Positions 34,693 to 42,711 of a stretch of 64,000 nucleotides of DNA are shown here, one piece after another. A program made the position numbers and the translations under genes. Each line of letters starts with the position of its first letter. The stretch's first letter is position 1. The notes under the pieces were generated by a model, which worked only from the letters and a program-made list of their open reading frames with translations, ran no database searches and was not told the origin of the DNA. Source of the stretch: Oscillospiraceae bacterium (lineage in GTDB: Bacteria; Bacillota; Clostridia; Oscillospirales; Ruminococcaceae); assembly GCA_022508895.1 (NCBI GenBank), contig JAFLUH010000003.1, forward strand, positions 1 through 64,000, in the 5' to 3' direction.

Positions 34693-35952
34693 ATGAAAAA
34701 ATTCCTTAAAATGACGTGTGCTTTTGCCGTTGTTCTCGGGATAACGCTGCCGGCGTATGATACGGACGCTTACGCCGCCGACAGCGGCTTTACTCATTTT
34801 CTCACCTCATACGACCCGGACAGCTGCGCCGACATCACTATCGAGGGGAACCACTTCACGGTAGAGGGCAGGGTAGCGGGCGACACTGTGACAGGTGTAA
34901 GGTTCTCTACGGACCGTGTGCATATTACAGGCTACGAGTTCACGGCAGGTGACGACAGCACCTTCCACGCCGAGTTCGACGCCGAATATTCCGGCGGCTG
35001 GTGCGAGCTCTGGCTGGTAAAGGAGTCCCTTTTGGTGATGGGCTACCGCATACATCATGACAAAAGCGGCTGGTATTTTCCCGACAACGGACTTGCAAAG
35101 CTGAACGCCGAAAAGCTGGAAAATATCCTCACCGCCGCTCCCGAAGCCTCCGCCTACTATATCAGTCAGACCGCCGACCCTGTGGAGATAGAGGAGACTC
35201 TTGCTCAGCTGGAGCAGGTGGTGCGGGAGGTCTGCGGGGACGAGCAGGACGACTATATGAAAGCCCTTCTCCTCTACCGCTGGATATCCGATAATTTCTA
35301 CTACGACAAGGACGCGGCGGCGGCGGGCGTAACGCTTGACACCGTTGCCATACACAACGTTTTAGAGCGCCGCAGGACAACCTGCGCAGGCTTTGCCAAC
35401 ACCTACTGTGCCATGCTGGAGATAGCGGGGATACGCTCGGTGAACCTGAAAGGCTCCTCGGTGGCGTCGGGCGTGACCTATGACGAGCTGCTGACCGCAG
35501 GAGAAAACCACGAGTTCACCGCCTTCTGGTACGGGGCGGAAAGCCGCTGGGTCTACGCCGACCCCACCTGGGGGCGCAGCGGCATATACGAAAACGGCAA
35601 ATACACCAACGGCTATCCCTCCACGGAGAAGTATTTTGACGAGACGGACGAGGCGTTTGCCCTGAAGCACCGCATAGACAAGGTGGAAGAAAGGAGCTAT
35701 TTGGCAGCGCTGAACAATGCGGAGGAAACGGAGGAAACCGCCGACGAGCCCTGCGTGAACGACGAACCGCAGGACACTGAGGAAACTACTACCACCACAC
35801 GTCCTCCGGCCACTGCACAAAACGATGAGCCGAAGCAGAACGGCAATAATATAGTCATATATATAGTTATAGGCGCCGCAGGCGTTGCAATAGTTATAAC
35901 AGGCGTAATTCTTGCAGTAAAAAACATTAACGGAAAGGACGAACAAAAATGA
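34693..35952 (+). CDS. secreted, membrane-anchored transglutaminase-like protein
   Basis: A 419-residue exported protein. A signal peptide spans residues 1 to about 29 (basic MKKFLK, hydrophobic core, cut near DAYAA). An N-terminal beta region (30-130) precedes a transglutaminase/papain-like core with the cysteine in TTCAGFANTYC (about residue 237), histidine in ENHEFTAFW and aspartate in YADPTWG, a complete triad. A Thr/Pro/Glu-rich stalk follows and then a C-terminal membrane helix (about 389-411) with a positively charged end, so it is held at the cell surface. Possible roles are protein cross-linking or peptidase activity. Its stop overlaps the cyclophilin start by four bases. Confidence 0.88.
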   Translation: MKKFLKMTCAFAVVLGITLPAYDTDAYAADSGFTHFLTSYDPDSCADITIEGNHFTVEGRVAGDTVTGVRFSTDRVHITGYEFTAGDDSTFHAEFDAEYSGGWCELWLVKESLLVMGYRIHHDKSGWYFPDNGLAKLNAEKLENILTAAPEASAYYISQTADPVEIEETLAQLEQVVREVCGDEQDDYMKALLLYRWISDNFYYDKDAAAAGVTLDTVAIHNVLERRRTTCAGFANTYCAMLEIAGIRSVNLKGSSVASGVTYDELLTAGENHEFTAFWYGAESRWVYADPTWGRSGIYENGKYTNGYPSTEKYFDETDEAFALKHRIDKVEERSYLAALNNAEETEETADEPCVNDEPQDTEETTTTTRPPATAQNDEPKQNGNNIVIYIVIGAAGVAIVITGVILAVKNINGKDEQK

Positions 35953-36419
35953 TAGTCATCGAAATGGAAAACGGCAAAGAGATCAAGCTGGAGCTGTACC
36001 CCGACAAAGCTCCCATCACCGTGGAGAACTTTGAAAAGCTGGTAGGGGAGGGCTTCTACGACGGGCTCACCTTCCACCGTGTGATAAGCGGCTTTATGAT
36101 ACAGGGCGGCTGTCCCAACGGCACCGGCACAGGCGGACCCGGCTATCACATCAAGGGCGAGTTCTCCGCCAACGGCGTTCCCAACGACATAAAGCACGTC
36201 CGCGGCGTTATCTCCATGGCAAGGGCAATGGACCCCGATTCCGCAGGCAGCCAGTTCTTCATCATGCACAAGGACGCACCTCACCTTGACGGTCAGTACG
36301 CCGCCTTCGGCAAGGTCGTGGAGGGCATTGAGGCGGTGGACGAGATAGCGGCGTCGGAGACGGATTTCAGCGACAAGCCCACCACTCCCGTAAAGATCAA
36401 AAGGATATACAAAGCGTAA
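35949..36419 (+). CDS. cyclophilin-type peptidyl-prolyl cis-trans isomerase
   Basis: A 156-residue single-domain cyclophilin with no signal peptide. Family motifs are APITVENFEKLV, FYDGLTFHRVISGFMIQGG with the catalytic Arg of FHRV, GTGGPGYHIKGEF, GVISMARAMDPDSAGSQFFI and YAAFGKVVEG. It lies between a surface transglutaminase (ATGA overlap) and an acetyltransferase (TAA then ATG), so the three are translated as one compact operon. Confidence 0.95.
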   Translation: MIVIEMENGKEIKLELYPDKAPITVENFEKLVGEGFYDGLTFHRVISGFMIQGGCPNGTGTGGPGYHIKGEFSANGVPNDIKHVRGVISMARAMDPDSAGSQFFIMHKDAPHLDGQYAAFGKVVEGIEAVDEIAASETDFSDKPTTPVKIKRIYKA

Positions 36420-36887
36420 ATGGAACTGAAATTACTTCCGGTGGAGCGGCTGGACGAGCTTAACGCCATCTACGACATGAGCCGTTTCGAGAATTTTCAG
36501 CAGACCCGTGAGGACAACCTCCGCAACCGCCGTGAGATATGCGTGGTGGCTGAGGAGGAGGGCAGGTTTGTAGGCGAGATCAGCATAATGACCGAAAACT
36601 CCAACATTCCCATAGCGGTGATACCCAACAAGCGTATGTACCTGTTCGGGCTGCGTGTGCTGCCGGAGTTCCGCAACATGGGGATAGGGACGGCGCTGCT
36701 GAAATATGCCATCACCTCATGCACAAGGCGGGGCATATTCGAGTTCACCATCGGAGTGGAGACGGATAACGCCGACGCCCGCAGACTGTACGAGAAATTC
36801 GGCTTCGCAACGCTTCTTGAAAACTGCAGCGAAATGCAGTACGGGAAAATGTGCAGGTACGACCTGCTTATGCTGAAGCTGAGATGA
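36420..36887 (+). CDS. GNAT-family N-acetyltransferase
   Basis: A 155-residue protein with the GNAT fold: RMYLFGLRVLPEFRNMGIGTALLKYA contains the acetyl-CoA pyrophosphate loop (RNMGIGTAL, about residues 83-91) and the preceding beta strand, and VETDNADARRLYEKFGF matches motif B. The substrate cannot be read from sequence. It begins immediately after the cyclophilin stop and is followed by a very strong terminator. Confidence 0.9.
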   Translation: MELKLLPVERLDELNAIYDMSRFENFQQTREDNLRNRREICVVAEEEGRFVGEISIMTENSNIPIAVIPNKRMYLFGLRVLPEFRNMGIGTALLKYAITSCTRRGIFEFTIGVETDNADARRLYEKFGFATLLENCSEMQYGKMCRYDLLMLKLR

Positions 36888-36893
36888 AATAAT

Positions 36894-36939
36894 TGCGGTC
36901 ACCGTTTTTTTACGGAAAACACGGTGACCGCATTTTTTT
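36894..36939 (+). terminator. strong terminator after the GNAT gene
   Basis: Perfect twelve-base-pair stem TGCGGTCACCGT/ACGGTGACCGCA followed by seven T. The loop itself is T-rich. Degenerate copies of its CGGTGACCGCATTTTTT arm recur over the next 400 bases. Confidence 0.9.
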
Positions 36940-36956
36940 GCGGCTTGCTTTCCCCA

Positions 36957-37305
36957 CACGAAAAAATCGCATCATCGCATTTTTCTGAGCGGAGGCGTCC
37001 GAGCATTGCCCGAAAAAATACGGTGACACGATTTTTCGGAATATTTCCCCCGTGTCGGCGGGGAAGCGCCCCTCTCCTCCAAACCCCTCGGCGCCGACCG
37101 CAGCCCTCTGCGCGTGATCTGCGGAAAACGCCTTGAACAGTGGAAATGCGGCGACCGCAGACTGACCGTATTTCCCGAAAAATACGATGACCGCATTTTT
37201 TTCGGCGCTGTTTTTCGCTCGGCGAAAAAAATCCTGTCACCGCATTTTTCGCAGATACAGCCCGACAGCCGCTTCTCAGAAATTCGCTTCACCGTATTTT
37301 TCGCA
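36957..37305. repeat. array of degenerate A-tract/T-tract palindromes
   Basis: Five imperfect palindromes of about 28-30 bases share the plan CGAAAAA(A/T)-core-ATTTTTCG, with cores related to TACGGTGACCGC. They lie at about 36959, 37011, 37176, 37223 and 37278, unevenly spaced. The neighbouring terminator arm at 36894-36939 is a sixth related unit. The surrounding sequence to 37540 is unusual, C/A-rich and non-coding; peptides read through it simply repeat the palindrome. No gene is supported between 36888 and 37630. Confidence 0.65.
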
Positions 37306-37543
37306 CTTACAGCCGCCTTTCCGCCCACGGGCTTCCGACAAAATTCCGCAGCATTTTCCCAAAAACCTGCCCGTCAGCTCCAAAATGCCGAAAAAAAGAT
37401 GAAATTATTTCCGAGGAAATGCGCCCGACTGATTTTTTTGGGAAATACCCTTGTACCTATAAAAATTTCCCGTAAAGGACGACGTCTTTTTTGTACAGGT
37501 TGTATGTAAAAATCCGTCGATTTTGGGCAAAGCTCAGACTGCA

Positions 37544-37580
37544 AAATAAACCCACCCCATTTTATAAAATGAGGTGGGCT
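37544..37580 (-). terminator. terminator of the hydrogenase maturation operon
   Basis: On the minus strand CCCACC-CATTTTATAAAATG-GGTGGG forms a near-perfect long stem followed by TTTATTTT, 51 bases after hydG. Confidence 0.8.
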
Positions 37581-37630
37581 TAATTTATACCAATTTTTTA
37601 TTGCGGCGGGTATTCTCTGATACCTGACAG

Positions 37631-39052
37631 CTAAAAGCGGAAATCCCGTTTCCCGTTCTTTTCTATCTCGGTAAGATAATCCCTTGCTATCTGCCTTACC
37701 TTTTCTTTGGGAATATTGTCCAGCTCCTTCTGTATAAGCTCCTCGCCTATTTTCCTCGTTTCGGGGCTTGCGTAGTCCACTAAATATTCCTTCAGAGTCA
37801 TCAGCGCATTGGGGTGGCAGCAGTTCTGTATCTGTCCGCTCTTGCACAGGCTCATGAAGCGGTCTCCCGTTCTGCCCTCACGGTAGCAGGCGGTGCAGAA
37901 GCTGGGGATATACCCTATCTCCATCAGCCACCTTACCACCTCGTCAAGCGTTCTCTTGTCGGAAACATCGAACTGCTCGCTGCTTTCGTCCTCGGGCTCA
38001 GGCTCGTAGTAGCCGCCTACGCTGGTCTTGGAGCCGCCGCTTATCTGGGAAACGCCCAGACGTATCACCTTTTCACGCACCGCCTTGCTCTCACGGGTGG
38101 AGATTATCATGCCCGTGTAGGGGACTGCAACCCTTATGCAGGCGCATATCTTGGCAAAAATATCGTCGCTGATACCGTTGTCGAACTCGTCGGGGTCAAT
38201 GTCGTCGGCGTGCTTCACTCTGGGTACGCTGATGGTGTGAGGTCCGACGCCGTGCACCGCCTCCAAATGCTCGGCGTGCATAAGCAGTCCCGCAAATTCA
38301 TACTTGTACAGCTCCAAGCCGAACAGCACGCCCAGTCCCACATCGTCGATACCGCCCTCCATTGCCCTGTCCATCGCTTCGGTGTGGTAGGCGTAATCAT
38401 GCTTGGGTCCGGTGGGGTGCAGGCGCTCATAGCTTTCCTTGTGGTATGTCTCCTGAAACAGGATATAGGTGCCTATTCCCGCTTCGTGGAGCTTTCTGTA
38501 ATTCTCCACCGTAGTTGCGGCGATATTCACGTTGACACGGCGTATAGCGCCGTTTTTGTGCTTTATGCCGTAAATGGTGTTTATGCACTCTAAGATGTAC
38601 TCGATTGGGTTGTTTACCGGGTCTTCTCCCGCCTCTATTGCAAGACGCTTGTGTCCCATATCCTGAAGGGCTATCACCTCATTGCGCACCTCCTCCTGCG
38701 TCAGCTTTTTGCGGGGAATGTGCTTGTTTTTCAGGTGATATGGGCAGTACAGACAGCCGTTCACGCAGTAGTTGGACAGGTACAGCGGGGCGAACATAAC
38801 TATGCGGTTGCCGTAGAAGTCCTTTTTTATCCGCTCCGCAAGGTCGTACACCTGCTGTATTTTTTCCTCGTTCTCGCAGGCAAGCAGCACCGAGGCTTCA
38901 CGGTGGGAAAGACCCTTTAGCTGTTTTGCTTTTTCGATTATGCTGTCTATCAGCTCAAGGTCGTTTTTGTTTTCCTCGGCGTAGGCAAGGGTAGCCTTGA
39001 TTTCCTCGTCGGATATGAAGTCCTCCGCTCTCAGTGATTTGGGATCGTACAT
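37631..39052 (-). CDS. hydG: [FeFe]-hydrogenase H-cluster maturase HydG (radical SAM)
   Basis: Cleaves tyrosine to p-cresol, CO and cyanide to build the Fe(CO)2CN synthon of the hydrogenase H-cluster. The 473 residues contain the radical-SAM cluster motif CVNGCLYCPY (CxxxCxxC, about residue 80-90) and the second, C-terminal cluster site FCTACYREGR with the later cysteine in NCCHPNA. Related to ThiH but with this C-terminal site, which is specific to HydG. The ATG at 39052 follows AAAAGGAG; a longer open frame of 32 codons upstream was rejected. It is the last gene of the operon TM1266-hydE-hydG; hydF is not in the window. Confidence 0.96.
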   Translation of the reverse strand: MYDPKSLRAEDFISDEEIKATLAYAEENKNDLELIDSIIEKAKQLKGLSHREASVLLACENEEKIQQVYDLAERIKKDFYGNRIVMFAPLYLSNYCVNGCLYCPYHLKNKHIPRKKLTQEEVRNEVIALQDMGHKRLAIEAGEDPVNNPIEYILECINTIYGIKHKNGAIRRVNVNIAATTVENYRKLHEAGIGTYILFQETYHKESYERLHPTGPKHDYAYHTEAMDRAMEGGIDDVGLGVLFGLELYKYEFAGLLMHAEHLEAVHGVGPHTISVPRVKHADDIDPDEFDNGISDDIFAKICACIRVAVPYTGMIISTRESKAVREKVIRLGVSQISGGSKTSVGGYYEPEPEDESSEQFDVSDKRTLDEVVRWLMEIGYIPSFCTACYREGRTGDRFMSLCKSGQIQNCCHPNALMTLKEYLVDYASPETRKIGEELIQKELDNIPKEKVRQIARDYLTEIEKNGKRDFRF

Positions 39053-39160
39053 AATGTTTACTCCTTTTAGTTGTTCTTTTTTTGAAGGGCTGCCTGTTTC
39101 GCGGAAGTAAGCTCCCGCGGTTTTGGGGAGAAACGTGCGGCACTGCATAAGTGTCTGCCC

Positions 39161-39300
39161 GCGGCGAAGCCGCCTTTTCCCGCCTTCGGCGGGAAAAGCA
39201 ATGATTTGCTTCGCAAATCATTGGATTGGGCGCTTCGCGCCCAATTGCGGCTTCGCCGCCCCCCGCAAGCACAGCTTACGCTGTCCTTGCTGCGCAGTGC
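39161..39300. repeat. run of consecutive short hairpins between hydE and hydG
   Basis: Seven back-to-back inverted repeats: GCGGC/GCCGC (39161-39173), CTTTTCCCGCC/GGCGGGAAAAG (39174-39198), CAATGATTTGC/GCAAATCATTG (39199-39223), ATTGGGCGC/GCGCCCAAT (39225-39245), GCGGC/GCCGC (39247-39259), ACAGC/GCTGT (39271-39284) and CTTGC/GCAAG. Most have a TTC or GAA centre. The first and fifth units are also exact complements of each other. The region of 317 bases between hydE and hydG holds nothing else I recognise. Confidence 0.8.
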
Positions 39301-39369
39301 AAGCGCCTTTAGCACCCGTCAGCGTTCACGCACCGATCTTCGACCACCATTACTCTGCACTCTGCACTT

Positions 39370-40410
39370 TCAACTGCCATAATCTCCTCTTTCACAAACC
39401 AGTCTCCTGCCAACGGAGCTCACCCGTCTCTCCAGGCACCCCGCACATTCAGCCGCCTCCTCCCCCGTACATATCTTATTATCGTACAGCGAGTACTTCT
39501 TTCTGACCAAAACCGGCGACAAATTAGGCATCACCACATTAGCCCCCGCCATAAGCCCCTGTTCCCGTCCCGTAGGACTTATTGTACCCAACGCAGTGGT
39601 AGCGGGCAGCAAAACCTTTGGCAAAAGCAGCCGTACAACAGACAGCAAAAACAATGTCAGTTCAGCCGTTCCGTCGGGCATATCCGCAAAGGGCGTATCC
39701 TTATGCCGAATAAACGGTCCTATTCCCACCATGTGGGGCTGAAACTCCTTGATAAACCTCAGGTCAGCCGCAAGGCAGTCCACCGTCTGAAACGGCGACC
39801 CCACCATAAATCCGCAGCCCACCTGATACCCGATATCCCGCAGATCACTTAAACACCTCATACGGTTATCGTAAGACATCTCCTTCGGGTGCAGTCTCTC
39901 GTAATGCGCCTTGTCCGCCGTCTCATGCCTCAGCAGGTAACGGTCAGCCCCTGCGTCAAAAAGCCGCTGAAAGCTCTCCCTGCTCCTCTCGCCCAGCGAC
40001 AGCGTAACGGCGCAGTCGGGATACTTCTCCTTTATCTCCGAAACGACCCCGCACAGAAATTCGTCGGTATAATACCCGTCCTCGCCCCCCTGCAGCACAA
40101 AGGTGCGAAAGCCCAGCCCATACCCGTTCTCACAGCAGGCAAGTATCTCCTCCTGTGACAGCCGATACCGCTCCGCATTCCCGTTGCTCCGTCTCAGTCC
40201 GCAGTAAAGGCAGTCGTTCTTGCAGTAAGAGGATATCTCGATAAGTCCGCGGGTAAACACTCTGTCCCCGTAGCTCTCCTCGCACCGCTGCCTTGCATAC
40301 CTGCTGAGCAGCTCGAAATCGTCAGTGCTGCGGTTTTCTATCAGCCCTTTCAGCTCCTCCGCCGACAGGTCGCCTGTTTTATACAGCTTTTCGATAAGCT
40401 CAGTCTGCAT
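39370..40410 (-). CDS. hydE: [FeFe]-hydrogenase H-cluster maturase HydE (radical SAM)
   Basis: Radical SAM enzyme needed to make the dithiomethylamine bridge of the H-cluster. The 346 residues carry the cluster motif YCKNDCLYCGLR (CxxxCxxC, about residue 62-70), the glycine-rich FVLQGGEDGYY segment, SLGERS, YLLRHETA and the HPKEMSYDNR region typical of HydE, then GCGFMVGSPFQT and PFIRHKDTPF. Normal length. It overlaps the TM1266-family gene by 11 bases, so translation is coupled; its start follows GGGAGGCGCC. Confidence 0.96.
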   Translation of the reverse strand: MQTELIEKLYKTGDLSAEELKGLIENRSTDDFELLSRYARQRCEESYGDRVFTRGLIEISSYCKNDCLYCGLRRSNGNAERYRLSQEEILACCENGYGLGFRTFVLQGGEDGYYTDEFLCGVVSEIKEKYPDCAVTLSLGERSRESFQRLFDAGADRYLLRHETADKAHYERLHPKEMSYDNRMRCLSDLRDIGYQVGCGFMVGSPFQTVDCLAADLRFIKEFQPHMVGIGPFIRHKDTPFADMPDGTAELTLFLLSVVRLLLPKVLLPATTALGTISPTGREQGLMAGANVVMPNLSPVLVRKKYSLYDNKICTGEEAAECAGCLERRVSSVGRRLVCERGDYGS

Positions 40411-40669
40411 TGGCGCCTCCCTTTTTGGCAGCTGAATATGCCGTCTTTGCGCTGACTCCGTCCAGCACTCCTATCTTCCCCGACAATGCGCTTATAACGT
40501 CCTGCGGCGCGTCTATCACGATGCTGATAATATTTATCCCCTTCTCACGGTACGGTATACCCATACGCCCAACGATATACTTCCCGTAATCGTGGAGCAG
40601 TCCGTTGAGCTTGCTTACCGAGCCTTCGTTCTCCACGATTATCCCGATGACCGCCACTCTTGTTTCCAT
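40400..40669 (-). CDS. TM1266-family putative iron-only hydrogenase system regulator
   Basis: An 89-residue ACT-like protein with the pattern RVAVIGIIVENEGSVSKLNG, YGKYIVGRMGIPYREKGINI and ISIVIDAPQDVISALSGKIG. Members of this family are found beside [FeFe]-hydrogenase maturation genes and are annotated as putative regulators; the molecular role is unproven. The ATG at 40669 follows CGGAGGGAAT. It is the first gene of the operon and lies directly behind the leader terminator at 40686, so it would be the first gene silenced by attenuation. Confidence 0.85.
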   Translation of the reverse strand: METRVAVIGIIVENEGSVSKLNGLLHDYGKYIVGRMGIPYREKGINIISIVIDAPQDVISALSGKIGVLDGVSAKTAYSAAKKGGANAD

Positions 40670-40685
40670 ATTCCCTCCGAAAATC

Positions 40686-40711
40686 AAAAATGCGCCCGTA
40701 AAAGGGCGCAC
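40686..40711 (-). terminator. leader terminator in front of the hydrogenase maturation operon
   Basis: On the minus strand TGCGCCC (40710-40704) and GGGCGCA (40697-40691) pair around TTTTAC and are followed by TTTTT, six bases before the GGAGGG ribosome binding site. An AAAGGGC at 40740-40734 can pair with the GCCCTTT of the left arm and loop, which would break the terminator. Confidence 0.75.
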
Positions 40712-40820
40712 TGAAATAAAGCTATACGATACAGCCCTTTCGTCTCAGCTCAGGCTTTGACGTCAGAAAAAATCCCGCCTTGGTGAAAAGGTCATTCCCG
40801 TCGCACCTCGGCTTTTTACA
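40712..40820 (-). ncRNA. candidate riboswitch or attenuator leader of the hyd operon
   Basis: From an inferred transcription start near 40820 the leader folds a hairpin GCC-GA-GGTG/CACC-AA-GGC (40812-40777) with a symmetric purine internal loop and an 18-base apical loop, then a GCTGTA/TATAGC stem (40736-40722), before the terminator. The antiterminator segment AAAGGGC partly overlaps the second stem. Promoter, folded domain, switchable helix, terminator and ribosome binding site are in the order of a transcription-controlling riboswitch. I do not recognise the class. Confidence 0.55.
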
Positions 40821-40826
40821 CCTATA

Positions 40827-40855
40827 ATTATATATTGCGGCGTCCGTTTTGTCAA
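40827..40855 (-). promoter_or_regulatory. consensus promoter of the hydrogenase maturation operon
   Basis: TTGACA-N17-TATAAT on the minus strand, a perfect sigma-A consensus, about 160 bases before the first start codon. Such strength with a terminator in the leader suggests control after initiation. Confidence 0.9.
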
Positions 40856-40892
40856 GCATTGTTTTTGTTATAAAATTGTTACCGTTTTGTAA

Positions 40893-40921
40893 TTGCATTT
40901 CAGAAAAGCGTATAGTATAAT
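40893..40921 (+). promoter_or_regulatory. promoter of the lipoprotein gene
   Basis: TTGCAT-N17-TATAAT on the plus strand, 48 bases before the start at 40970 and back to back with the hyd promoter. Confidence 0.75.
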
Positions 40922-40969
40922 TTTCTTGGAAGGATTTGAAGATACCGTTCACTGAAAAGGAGCTGCATA

Positions 40970-41845
40970 ATGAAAAAGATATTGTCCGTTGTTCTGATAC
41001 CGCTTATATTGGCGTTAGGCGGGTGCAATGACAGCGGTAAAGACATAGAGCTGGGCGACTTTACCCCCGATGAAACCGAGAGGGAGGCCGTTCCGACTGC
41101 GTCGGGTGAAATTACGGTGCCTCAGACTACCTCCGAGGAAATCTCCGTCACTCAGACCGCCGCAGAGGAAACGTCGGAGGAGCTCCCCCCGCCCCCGACG
41201 GAAATCGAATATGTTTACCTTGAGGACGCAGACCTGTCTCACATATACGCCGACGGGGAGATCTCTCTCATAGAGACCCCCGGCGCTTGCAGTGTGATAC
41301 TGTATGAAATACAGTGGAATGACCTCACCGTACAGCTTATCGGCGATTTTGTCCAGAGAAGGGCAGGCGCTTCGGAAAACACGCTGTTTGCAGGTATCCT
41401 GAGCGTCAGGACGCTTGGTGCCGAAGGGAACGGGACGGGCTCATGGCGTGTTGAGCGAAACTATTCCCGTCACGGCGGTCAGTCGTTTTTTTGCGAGTTG
41501 GACGACTCCCGCTTGAATGATTATCTCAGGGTATACACCATGTCGCAGAACGGCAGGGAATATCCCCTTATCGCCGCAATGCAGAAAACCTCCGATGAGA
41601 AAGACTACGACGTCTCCTTTTACACGGTGACCGAAAGCGGCGGGCTGACAGAATTTTACGGCATTACCGACGATGAGGCGCTTCAGCAGCGTATCGCCAC
41701 ATACGACAAAGGCAGGATAGGCGGCGTGGTTTTGTCTGGCGATTTTGCGGCTGACAGCGAAAATTGCGCTTTGACTGATAACAGACTGGGGGTAAGGTTT
41801 TTGTTTGATTTTGAAAACGCAGCGGTCACAGCGGAGATGACATAA
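40970..41845 (+). CDS. hypothetical lipoprotein
   Basis: A 291-residue exported lipoprotein: signal sequence MKKILSVVLIPLILALGGC with a lipobox (LGGC, lipidated Cys19), then a Thr/Ser/Glu/Pro-rich linker to about residue 80 and a globular domain of mixed strands to the end. No enzyme motif or named domain is recognised. It has its own promoter and is closed by a terminator. The linker suggests a domain held away from the membrane, perhaps a binding or sensory protein. Confidence 0.8.
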   Translation: MKKILSVVLIPLILALGGCNDSGKDIELGDFTPDETEREAVPTASGEITVPQTTSEEISVTQTAAEETSEELPPPPTEIEYVYLEDADLSHIYADGEISLIETPGACSVILYEIQWNDLTVQLIGDFVQRRAGASENTLFAGILSVRTLGAEGNGTGSWRVERNYSRHGGQSFFCELDDSRLNDYLRVYTMSQNGREYPLIAAMQKTSDEKDYDVSFYTVTESGGLTEFYGITDDEALQQRIATYDKGRIGGVVLSGDFAADSENCALTDNRLGVRFLFDFENAAVTAEMT

Positions 41846-41846
41846 A

Positions 41847-41870
41847 AACGGGGGACAATATCCCCCGTTG
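41847..41870. terminator. bidirectional terminator between lipoprotein and aquaporin-like genes
   Basis: AACGGGGGA and TCCCCCGTT pair around CAATA. The minus strand has a TTTTT tail after the stem; the plus strand has TTGATTATTT. Confidence 0.8.
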
Positions 41871-41891
41871 ATTATTTCCGTGCCCCGAAGC

Positions 41892-42638
41892 TTATTCCGC
41901 AATTGCCTCTTTCAGCAGTGCGGTGACAATGACCGCCGAAATGCCGCCGACAGAGGAGCCGACAAGGTTCACCGTAAGCTGATATACCCAGTCCACCTTC
42001 TCCCCGTTTTTATTGGGGATAGGAAGTATCACAAACCACAAGCTGCTGAACACCGAGCGCATGGCGTTCATGCTGTAGCCGGTGCTGTTGAAGGAAAGCG
42101 CCAGCAGCATGACCGCACAGGCTCCCACGGCGCCCACCGCCAGTCCGCCTATCGGACGCCCGACCTCGGCGTCAGCGGAAAAGGTAATGCTTGTAAATAC
42201 AATGAACATGAAGATAAAGGAGGCAAGCAGCTCCTGCACGAAGTTCAGCACAATGTTCCTTTCCACCGGATATGCGGAGAAAATACCTCTTTTCGGCGTG
42301 TCGGGGGAAGCCTTGAAGGAATCCCAAAAAAACACTGTGCACACAAGCATAGCCGCTCCTGCCGCAAGAAATTCCATCAGTATATTCAGCAGCCCGTCAA
42401 CGGCTCCGATATTACCCAGTATCATATTTCCCAGCACAACGCCGGGATTAAGGAACGCCCCGCCTCCCATAATAAAGGACACGGCAAGTCCGAAGCCCAC
42501 TGCAAGGCTCCATGCCGCCGCCAATTCTATGTAATTCCGAGATGGCACCAGAGTTTTCTTCAAAGTGATATTGCAGGTATAAGCGTAGCCGCATGACAGG
42601 AAAATAAAGCACCCCGCAAATTCAGCCAGATAGACCAC
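41892..42638 (-). CDS. degenerate aquaporin/glycerol-facilitator family channel
   Basis: A 248-residue membrane protein with six helices in the MIP arrangement. The first half-helix motif reads GAFLNPGVVLG (NPG rather than NPA) and the second reads STGYSMNAMRSVFSSL, where NPA-R has become NAMR; the Asn and the selectivity Arg remain. About 35 residues between the halves (WDSFKASPDTPKRGIFSAYP) form a loop. The changes at both pore-lining motifs suggest altered selectivity or loss of water transport. Start is GTG after AAGGGGGAAGGGACT; it is a single gene. Confidence 0.8.
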   Translation of the reverse strand: MVYLAEFAGCFIFLSCGYAYTCNITLKKTLVPSRNYIELAAAWSLAVGFGLAVSFIMGGGAFLNPGVVLGNMILGNIGAVDGLLNILMEFLAAGAAMLVCTVFFWDSFKASPDTPKRGIFSAYPVERNIVLNFVQELLASFIFMFIVFTSITFSADAEVGRPIGGLAVGAVGACAVMLLALSFNSTGYSMNAMRSVFSSLWFVILPIPNKNGEKVDWVYQLTVNLVGSSVGGISAVIVTALLKEAIAE

Positions 42639-42711
42639 AGTCCCTTCCCCCTTTATCCTTGTTGTACGTTACAGCTATTCTACCATTTTTCGTTCCGATT
42701 TACAATAACCT

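Noticed and set aside
36899-37328. Overlapping short frames in the palindrome array
   Set aside because: Their peptides just repeat the palindrome (KCGHRIF-like words on the minus strand), have no ribosome binding site and no protein-like composition.
40777-40820. Lysine riboswitch in the hyd leader
   Set aside because: Only the short AGGTGCGA resemblance exists; the five-helix junction and length of that class are absent.
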